The notes beneath the pieces were generated by a model. It saw only the letters and a list, made by a program, of their open reading frames with translations, had not been told where the DNA came from and did no database searches. A program made the position numbers and the translations under genes. Below, one piece after another: positions 58,074 through 64,000 of a stretch of DNA of 64,000 nucleotides. The stretch is from Luzula sylvatica (lineage: Eukaryota > Streptophyta > Magnoliopsida > Poales > Juncaceae): positions 65,824,366-65,888,365 of the forward strand of contig OX326958.1 in the NCBI GenBank assembly GCA_946800325.1. Direction: 5' to 3'. Every line of letters starts with the position of its first letter. Positions within the stretch are counted from its first letter, which is position 1.

Positions 58074-58126
58074 TAAGGTTGCAAGGAAAATCGAGTTTGT
58101 AGAAGAAGAAGAAAGAGGAGATCACC

Positions 58127-61100
58127 ATGGCCAACCAAGGAGGTGTGCTTGGGCTTCCATTATCTTCACAACTCATTTTCGATGGTGAGAACTATGATTA
58201 TTGGAGTATTAAGTTGAGAACTTTGTTGATCTCAAAGGATCTATGGGAAATAGTAGAAGAGGGGTTTGAAAAAATGAGTGCACACAAGGTGCTCGATGAA
58301 ATGACCGAGAAGGGAAAAGAGAAAGAAGATGAATCGAGTAAACTAGAATACAAGGAGAATAAAAAGAAGGATGCGAAGGCGTTATTCTTGATCCAAAATG
58401 CAATTTCGGATAAACTATTTCCGAGAATTATTGGGGCGAAAACCTCAAAAGAAGCTTGGGAAATTTTGCAAAAAGAATTTCAAGGAAACGAAAAGGTTAG
58501 AACCGGGAAACTCTTGACTCTAAAAAGAGATTTTCAAAATTTGATTATGAAAGAGAATGAACTTCTTAAGGATTATTTCTCTAAAATCATGGAATTGGTA
58601 AATCAAATAAGAAGCTTGGGTGAGGATTTAACCGACAAATCGGTTTGCGAAAAAATCCTAATTAGCCTTTCTCCCAAATATGACAACATGGCCTCTATTA
58701 TCGAAGAAACCAAAGACCTCTCCACTATAAGTGTTCATGACCTAATGGGTTCTTTAGAAAGGCATGAGCAAAGACTAAATAGGGATGCTGAAAAATCTCT
58801 TGAGAGTGCATTCCAATCAAAACTCACCGTTTCTAAACCACCAAACCAAAATACCATAAAGGGGGAGTCTTCCCGTGGGGGTTATTACGGTAGAGGAAGA
58901 GGACATTATTCCAATAGGGGCAGGGGATTATTAGGAAGAGGAGGAGGTAGAAATAATTGCCAAAACAACCAAGCAAAATGTAATATTTGCAAAAGGGCTT
59001 CTCATCTTGAAAAAGATTGTTGGTTCAAGGATAAACCTCAATGCCATAATTGTAAGAAATTTGGGCATCTCCAAAAAGATTGTCGAGTTCGAAATAATGA
59101 ACAAGTCAACTACACCGAAAATAAAGAAGATTACGACAACACATTTTATGCGTGTCAAACGGCCGTGGAGGCAAAGAGCGATGTATGGTACGTTGATAGT
59201 GGTTGTAGTAACCACATGACCGGAATTGAATCGGTCTTCACCGAAATTGATGCGACCGACACTACTCAAATTACAATGGGTAATGGTGCGGTTGTCCAAT
59301 CAAGAGGAAAAGGTACAATCGCCGTTGAAATGAAAAATGGAAGAAAAACCATACGTGATGTGATGTTTGTGCCGGAGTTGACACAAAATTTATTGAGTGT
59401 GGGACAATTAATCGAGCATGGACACTCGGTACATTTTGAAGGAGAGAGTTATAAAATCTACGATACATCGAAAAATGGAAGTCAAATTATGACAACCATA
59501 AAAATGGAGAAAAATAGAAATTTTCCACTCGTTCTTAAAAATGCAAAATCGATGGCATTAAAAGCGGGTGTTGAAGATGTGTCGAGGTTGTGGCATAAAC
59601 GACTTGGCCACGTAAATTTCGAAAGCTTGAAATTGTTGAGTAGAAAAAATATGGTGTACGGTTTGCCGAATATAGAAGACAAGGGCGATGTGTGTGAAGC
59701 TTGCGTGCTCGGTAAAATACACCGAGAACCATTCCCAAAAGAACGGGCTTGGAGAGCAACAAATCCTTTGGAGCTTGTACACACCGATGTGTGCGGTCCA
59801 ATGAAGCAACCTTCACAAAGAGGTAATAAATATTTCATCACTTTCATCGATGATTATTCGAGGATGTGTTGGATTTATTTCATGAAACAAAAATCCGATG
59901 CATTCTCAATCTTTAAAAAATTCCAAAAATTGGTTGAGCGGCAAAGTGGCCGATTGATTAAAAAATTGAGAAGTGATCGAGGTGGTGAATATAACTCCAA
60001 CGAGTTTAATAAATTTTGTGAAGACCTTGGAGTTGAAAGGCAATTAACCGTAGGGTATTCACCGGAACAAAATGGTGTTGCCGAGAGAAAAAATAGAACC
60101 ATAGTTGAAATGGGAAAATCAATGTTGGTTGAAAAAGATGTCCCGAAAAGTTTTTGGGCCGAAGCGGCGTACACGGCGGTTTATTTATTAAACCGGTGTC
60201 CGACCAAAGCGGTTAAAGACAAAACACCGTTTGAGGTATGGTCCGGTGGTAGAAAACCATCGGTCAATCACTGGCGAATTTTCGGTTCGATTTGCTACGC
60301 ACATATCCCGAAAGAAATGCGACACAAGCTTGAAGAGAAAGGTGAAAAATGTGTTTTTATGGGTTATAGTTCTCAATCGAAGGGCTATAGACTTTGGAGC
60401 TTCAAAAGAGAAAAAATTATTACAAGTCGCGATGTAATTTTTAATGAGAAAGATAAATGGGATTGGAAAGAAAAATGCGTAGAAAGTGTACCGATAGTGA
60501 TACATGAAAAGGAAACCGAACCGCAAGTAGATAAAGATGAAATTCAAAATGAATTTGAAGAAGAAGAAGAAACGACAAATTCTCCATCCATGAATATGGA
60601 GCCGAGTTCCTCAAGACCGAGCTCAACACCGGTAAAAATGAGAAGGTTAAGTGATATTTATTTGCGATGTAATTTTTGTGTTGTTGAACCGGAGAATTTT
60701 GAGCAAGCGGTGAAAGAGGAAGTGTGGAGAAAAGCGATGAATGAAGAAATAAGAATGATTGAGAAAAATCAAACTTGGGAGTTAGTTGAAAAACCGAAGG
60801 AGAAAAATTTAATCGGTTTAAAATGGATTTATAAAACGAAAACAAATCCGGATGGGTCGGTTCTAAAATACAAGGCGAGATTAGTTGCAAAAGGATACTC
60901 GCAAAAACCCGGTACCGACTATCAAGAAACATTTGCTCCCGTGGCAAGGCATGAAACTATTCGAACGTTGATTGCTTTGGCCGCTCACAAAGGTTGGAAA
61001 CTATACCAACTCGATGTAAAATCCGCTTTCTTGAATGGCAAATTAAAAGAAGAAGTGTACGTTGAGCAACCGCAAGGGTTTGTGGTTGAAGAAAGTGAAG

Positions 61101-62236
61101 AGAAAGTGTACAAATTGAAGAAGGCGTTGTATGGATTGAAACAAGCGCCTCGTGCATGGTATAGCCAAATCGATGGCTATTTTACCGAAAAGGGATTTCA
61201 AAGAAGTCCGAGCGAGCCAACCCTCTACATCAAGCAAGATAAAATCGGTATGCTAATTATTTCACTCTATGTTGATGATTTAATAGTTACCGGTAATAAT
61301 GAAAAAATGATAAAAGAATTTAAAAATGAGATGTTTAAAAAATATGAGATGAATGATTTGGGATTATTAAATTATTTTTTGGGCATAGAAGTTGAACAAA
61401 CAAATGATGGAATTTTTATTTCTCAAGAGAAATATGCCCAAAATCTTCTCTCAAAATTCAAGATGGAAAATTGTAATCCGGTAACGACACCGATTTTGGT
61501 AAACGAAAAATTAGTAAAAGAAGATGGTAGTGGTGACGCCGATGATTCAATTTATAGGAGCTTAATTGGAAGTTTGTTGTATCTTGCTATTACAAGACCC
61601 GATATCATGTATGTTACGGGTTTGTTATCTCGGTATATGAGCAAGCCGAGTAAAACTCATTTGGGTGTGGCGAAAAGAGTGTTGAGGTACATACAAGGCA
61701 CCAAAAATTATGGGCTTATGTATGAGAAAAATGAAAAGGAGAAAATTGAATTATTTGGATTTTGCGATAGTGATTGGGCCGGGAGTGCCGATGATATGAG
61801 AAGTACCTCGGGTTACGCGTTTACCCTCGGTTCGGGTATATTCTCATGGGCCTCAAGGAAACAAGAAAGAGTTGCGCTTTCGACCGCGGAAGCCGAATAT
61901 GTGTCGGCAAATGAAGCCGTGAAACAAATAGAATGGTTGAGAAAAATATTAGTAGATATGGGGGAGAAACAAGAAAATGCCACGATTCTATTTTGCGATA
62001 ATAAATCCGCGATAGCGATGTCGAAGAATTCCGTCTTCCATAGCCGAACGAAGCATATCAAGCTCAAGCACCACTTTATTCGAGAAGTGGTTGGAGATGA
62101 TGAAGTTCTTATCGAGCACGTGAAAACCGAAAACCAATTGGCGGATGTTTTCACCAAAGCACTTCCAAGTGAGAAGTTCATTCGCTTTCGAGAATTGATG
62201 GGCGTGACGAGCAAAAACATTAAGGGGGAGTGTTAA
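58127..62236 (+). CDS. Copia Gag-Pol polyprotein, intact (1369 aa)
   Basis: One frame encodes all copia functions. Gag comes first ([20 protein letters not shown] near residue 30), with two CCHC zinc knuckles ([14 protein letters not shown] about 285-298 and [14 protein letters not shown] about 306-319) preceded by a Gly/Arg-rich basic stretch. The aspartic protease shows [11 protein letters not shown] near 356. Integrase has the HHCC zinc motif (LWHKRLGH about 488, CEAC about 523) and a core with VHTDVCGP (about 552), FIDDYSR and a [14 protein letters not shown] segment. Reverse transcriptase has [19 protein letters not shown] and the catalytic YVDD at 1048-1051. RNase H has FCDSDWAGS (about 1211), TAEAEY and DNKSAIAM. 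Integrase before RT defines Ty1/copia. The ATG lies in an ACCATGG context 53 nt after the primer site. The last codon (Cys) and TAA stop are inside the 3' LTR. Lineage was not assigned. Confidence 0.97.
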   Translation: MANQGGVLGLPLSSQLIFDGENYDYWSIKLRTLLISKDLWEIVEEGFEKMSAHKVLDEMTEKGKEKEDESSKLEYKENKKKDAKALFLIQNAISDKLFPRIIGAKTSKEAWEILQKEFQGNEKVRTGKLLTLKRDFQNLIMKENELLKDYFSKIMELVNQIRSLGEDLTDKSVCEKILISLSPKYDNMASIIEETKDLSTISVHDLMGSLERHEQRLNRDAEKSLESAFQSKLTVSKPPNQNTIKGESSRGGYYGRGRGHYSNRGRGLLGRGGGRNNCQNNQAKCNICKRASHLEKDCWFKDKPQCHNCKKFGHLQKDCRVRNNEQVNYTENKEDYDNTFYACQTAVEAKSDVWYVDSGCSNHMTGIESVFTEIDATDTTQITMGNGAVVQSRGKGTIAVEMKNGRKTIRDVMFVPELTQNLLSVGQLIEHGHSVHFEGESYKIYDTSKNGSQIMTTIKMEKNRNFPLVLKNAKSMALKAGVEDVSRLWHKRLGHVNFESLKLLSRKNMVYGLPNIEDKGDVCEACVLGKIHREPFPKERAWRATNPLELVHTDVCGPMKQPSQRGNKYFITFIDDYSRMCWIYFMKQKSDAFSIFKKFQKLVERQSGRLIKKLRSDRGGEYNSNEFNKFCEDLGVERQLTVGYSPEQNGVAERKNRTIVEMGKSMLVEKDVPKSFWAEAAYTAVYLLNRCPTKAVKDKTPFEVWSGGRKPSVNHWRIFGSICYAHIPKEMRHKLEEKGEKCVFMGYSSQSKGYRLWSFKREKIITSRDVIFNEKDKWDWKEKCVESVPIVIHEKETEPQVDKDEIQNEFEEEEETTNSPSMNMEPSSSRPSSTPVKMRRLSDIYLRCNFCVVEPENFEQAVKEEVWRKAMNEEIRMIEKNQTWELVEKPKEKNLIGLKWIYKTKTNPDGSVLKYKARLVAKGYSQKPGTDYQETFAPVARHETIRTLIALAAHKGWKLYQLDVKSAFLNGKLKEEVYVEQPQGFVVEESEEKVYKLKKALYGLKQAPRAWYSQIDGYFTEKGFQRSPSEPTLYIKQDKIGMLIISLYVDDLIVTGNNEKMIKEFKNEMFKKYEMNDLGLLNYFLGIEVEQTNDGIFISQEKYAQNLLSKFKMENCNPVTTPILVNEKLVKEDGSGDADDSIYRSLIGSLLYLAITRPDIMYVTGLLSRYMSKPSKTHLGVAKRVLRYIQGTKNYGLMYEKNEKEKIELFGFCDSDWAGSADDMRSTSGYAFTLGSGIFSWASRKQERVALSTAEAEYVSANEAVKQIEWLRKILVDMGEKQENATILFCDNKSAIAMSKNSVFHSRTKHIKLKHHFIREVVGDDEVLIEHVKTENQLADVFTKALPSEKFIRFRELMGVTSKNIKGEC

Positions 62237-62614
62237 ATTTAATGTTTTTGTAATATTATTTATTTTGGTTTATTAGCTTAATGTGTAATAGTGAATATAT
62301 GCCCCCATGTGTATGTGTATGGGAGATGTGTAACAAAAATACTTTTGGGATGTTTGGGTTTTGTGTCTCTGCCAGAGAGCAATTCTCAAGACAACCACAA
62401 TATCATCTATTTTCGTGTAGAAATAGAAAGAGGGAAACTATCCCCACTTTATAACTCTTGTGTGTGAGTGTCTCAGGTAGAGGTAAATAATACCCACCTA
62501 TCTCTAAGAAAAATACCCACCTATCTCTATGAAAAATACCCTGCGTATTCCTCTGAAAAATCTCTCTCACTAATTCACCGAAAATACAAGATCTAAACCT
62601 CACTAACTCCAACA
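62231..62614 (+). repeat. 3' LTR of the young copia element
   Basis: 384 bp, one mismatch from the 5' LTR by eye. Its first six bases (TGTTAA) also encode the last Cys and the stop of the polyprotein. Confidence 0.96.
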
Positions 62615-62619
62615 CAGGA

Positions 62620-63665
62620 AGGAGTTGTACACTACATAAAGACATGTTAGTAAGTTTGAGGGTCTGATTGGAAACTGTACCGAATATAATAGTAATTTAT
62701 GCAAACTCTTACTGTGCACTTATATTTGGACATTCTCAATATTTCACATCGTCAATTTTGTTTCAATTTTTGAATAATTATGTCGTGTGGTTGATCTTGT
62801 TTGATTTAAACATGATTTTATAACTTCGTTCGTTTGTATTTATTTAGGGAAATTATACCGTGCCCTTCAAATCCATTTTTTCATCGTCGATTTGGAGATT
62901 ACCAATTAATCCACTCTATTAACCATTAATCTACTCTATTAATCATTAATAAATATTAATTATTAATGATTAATCCACATGTATCTTAATTCAATAATAA
63001 TTAATCACTAATCGAGAAAGTTTGTGTTAATTAATATTTGGATTAAGCACTAACTCCCTAGATCGAAGAATTTGAGAGACATAGTGAATGACCTTTTTAT
63101 TTATGTATTATTATTTTGCAAGTTGTTTTAAACAATCTCATTAATACATGCAATATTTGTGTTTTATTATTACATAGTGTACGATAAAAATGTTGACGAT
63201 TAGATTCAGTATCCACCATGACAAAAATTTAATACGAAAAGAAAAAATGAGTAAAATATCAATATTCTCTACATAATCATAGAATTCAATAAATCTTGTT
63301 ATAACATATCATATTTCTTTTTCTATTTTTTTATATTTGGCTTTGAAATATAATGATTTTTAGTCATATATTGTGTATCTCATACTAAAATACTCATAAT
63401 AAAATCCTATCTAATTACCACATTTTTTTTTTCTCTAATTATGACTTTGAAATAAAAGAAACTATGTAAGAAAGACAATGCAACCTAATTTAATTTTATA
63501 TAATTATTTTTTAATATTATTAGTATATTATTCTAATTTATTAAGAAATTTTTCCACTGGCTTTCTACAAGACAATCCTTTTGTAACTTCTGTCGGTGAA
63601 AATCCGCTGGCTCGAGACATGTTGTCCACGCCTCTCGTTTGCCTACTTTCCTTTTTAATTACCGA
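62620..63665. other. AT-rich intergenic sequence
   Basis: The first 40 bp continue the copia target site and match 50345-50384. The rest is AT-rich, with TTAATTATTAATGATTAAT-type short inverted words near 62930-63010 and no coding signal until the promoter-like region at 63678. Confidence 0.6.
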
Positions 63666-63677
63666 GCCTTGACTCCT

Positions 63678-63705
63678 AACCCTAACCCTAATCTATTTTA
63701 TAAAT
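63678..63705 (+). promoter_or_regulatory. Telo-box and TATA box upstream of the RING gene
   Basis: TAACCCTAACCCTAATC (63678-63694) is a double telo-box-like motif. TTTTATAAATT (63696-63706) is a TATA box. The next 210 bp have the C/T-rich look of a plant 5' UTR, leading to the ATG at 63919. Confidence 0.55.
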
Positions 63706-63918
63706 TCCGAACTCTTTCTCATTTGCTGACCAACCTTCCTGCGCCGCCAACTCGATTTTCCCCTTTCTCTATAAGAATCACACTTATGAGTCGTAAATAC
63801 TCTCATGACCATCCTTATCTTCCATTATACGCGCATATAACGAAAGATAAATTGCAAATTCGAGGATACTTGACATAAAGAGGATCAGCCTTCATGTGCG
63901 AGTAATCTGGAAGTAACG

Positions 63919-64000
63919 ATGGTAAAGGGGGATGGGTTGCTCGCTCGTTTTACCTGTCATTTATGCGGAGATGTTTTGTTTGATGCTACCACTATTGTAG
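63919..64000 (+). CDS. N-terminus of a DRIP/BMI1-type RING finger protein (partial, runs off window)
   Basis: ATG at 63919 opens 27 codons to the window end: MVKGDGLLARFTCHLCGDVL, then FDATTIV. The stretch TCHLCGDVLFDATTIV fits the start of a C3HC4 RING of the DRIP (DREB2A-interacting protein, also AtBMI1) class, where TCPLC...LRDATTISECLHTFC is usual. The first CxxC zinc ligands are visible. In the family these proteins are nuclear E3 ubiquitin ligases or Polycomb PRC1 components. This N-terminus is shorter than in typical family members, so another upstream start or another RING family is possible. A telo-box and TATA lie about 215-240 bp upstream. Confidence 0.65.
   Translation, partial: MVKGDGLLARFTCHLCGDVLFDATTIV

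Larger units (their letters stand above)
57675..62614 (+). mobile_element. Complete young Ty1/copia retrotransposon, CAGGA target duplication
   Basis: The 4940-bp element has two 384-bp LTRs (57675-58058 and 62231-62614) that differ at one base by eye (GTCCCC versus GCCCCC, near 57746/62302). It is flanked by CAGGA (57670-57674 and 62615-62619). A Met-tRNA primer site lies at 58062-58073 and a purine tract AAGGGGGAG at 62222-62230. A single uninterrupted polyprotein fills the interior. All parts needed for autonomous movement are present. The near-identical LTRs mean very recent insertion. Confidence 0.97.

Noticed and set aside
60188..60947. Several minus-strand frames of 100-168 codons inside the young copia
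   Set aside because: They are shadows of the intact plus-strand polyprotein with no recognisable domains.

Overview
This is a repeat-dominated piece of a flowering-plant nuclear genome, probably a eudicot. The evidence is Ty1/copia elements with initiator-Met tRNA primer sites, L1-type LINE remains, hAT and Mutator-like non-autonomous transposons, tRNA-derived SINE heads, and fragments of typical plant genes: 2-oxoglutarate dehydrogenase E2, ribosomal protein eS25 and a DRIP/BMI1-type RING protein. Only two open coding regions look alive: an intact copia polyprotein (58127-62236) and the first codons of the RING gene at the right edge (63919 onward).

Layout. 1-19442 is a giant satellite built on TTAG, with multi-kilobase higher-order repeats, and it resumes at 30082-30955. 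It was split by a minus-strand copia insertion (19443-30081) with three LTRs. That insertion is best read as one element hit by a relative and then rearranged. Its leader carries a striking array of seven paired CCGTTRYAACGG motifs. 31244-32952 is a solo LTR with a clear target duplication. 34280-34471 is the terminal exon of an OGDC-E2 gene. 35225-35912 and 41780-42520 are hAT-type elements with perfect 8-bp target duplications; the second sits in a cluster of tRNA-like SINE heads. 36560-37850 looks like a promoter, 5' leader and introns of an unidentified transcription unit. It runs into a GT tract and an extremely GC-rich minisatellite (38061-38948). 40505-41110 is an eS25 ribosomal protein pseudogene that still has its promoter motifs. 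42606-47229 is AT-rich and gene-free. 47230-49860 has inverted Mutator-like ends around gene-like GC-rich sequence.

50640-57035 is the 3' part of a LINE, broken twice. One break is a non-autonomous LTR retrotransposon (50846-54954) that has no tRNA primer site. Instead, a 15-nt sequence just inside its 5' LTR is the exact reverse complement of a segment of its own LTR, which suggests self-priming. The other break is a poly(A)-tailed retroposed transcript (55514-56462). 57675-62614 is a very young complete copia element: its LTRs differ at one base by eye and the 1369-codon polyprotein is uninterrupted.

The strongest candidate for something undescribed is the putative self-priming LTR element. 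Next come the paired-palindrome leader array of the older copia, the 20-kb TTAG higher-order satellite, and the 27-unit GC minisatellite next to a promoter-like region. All reading was by eye; identities and lineage names are approximate.
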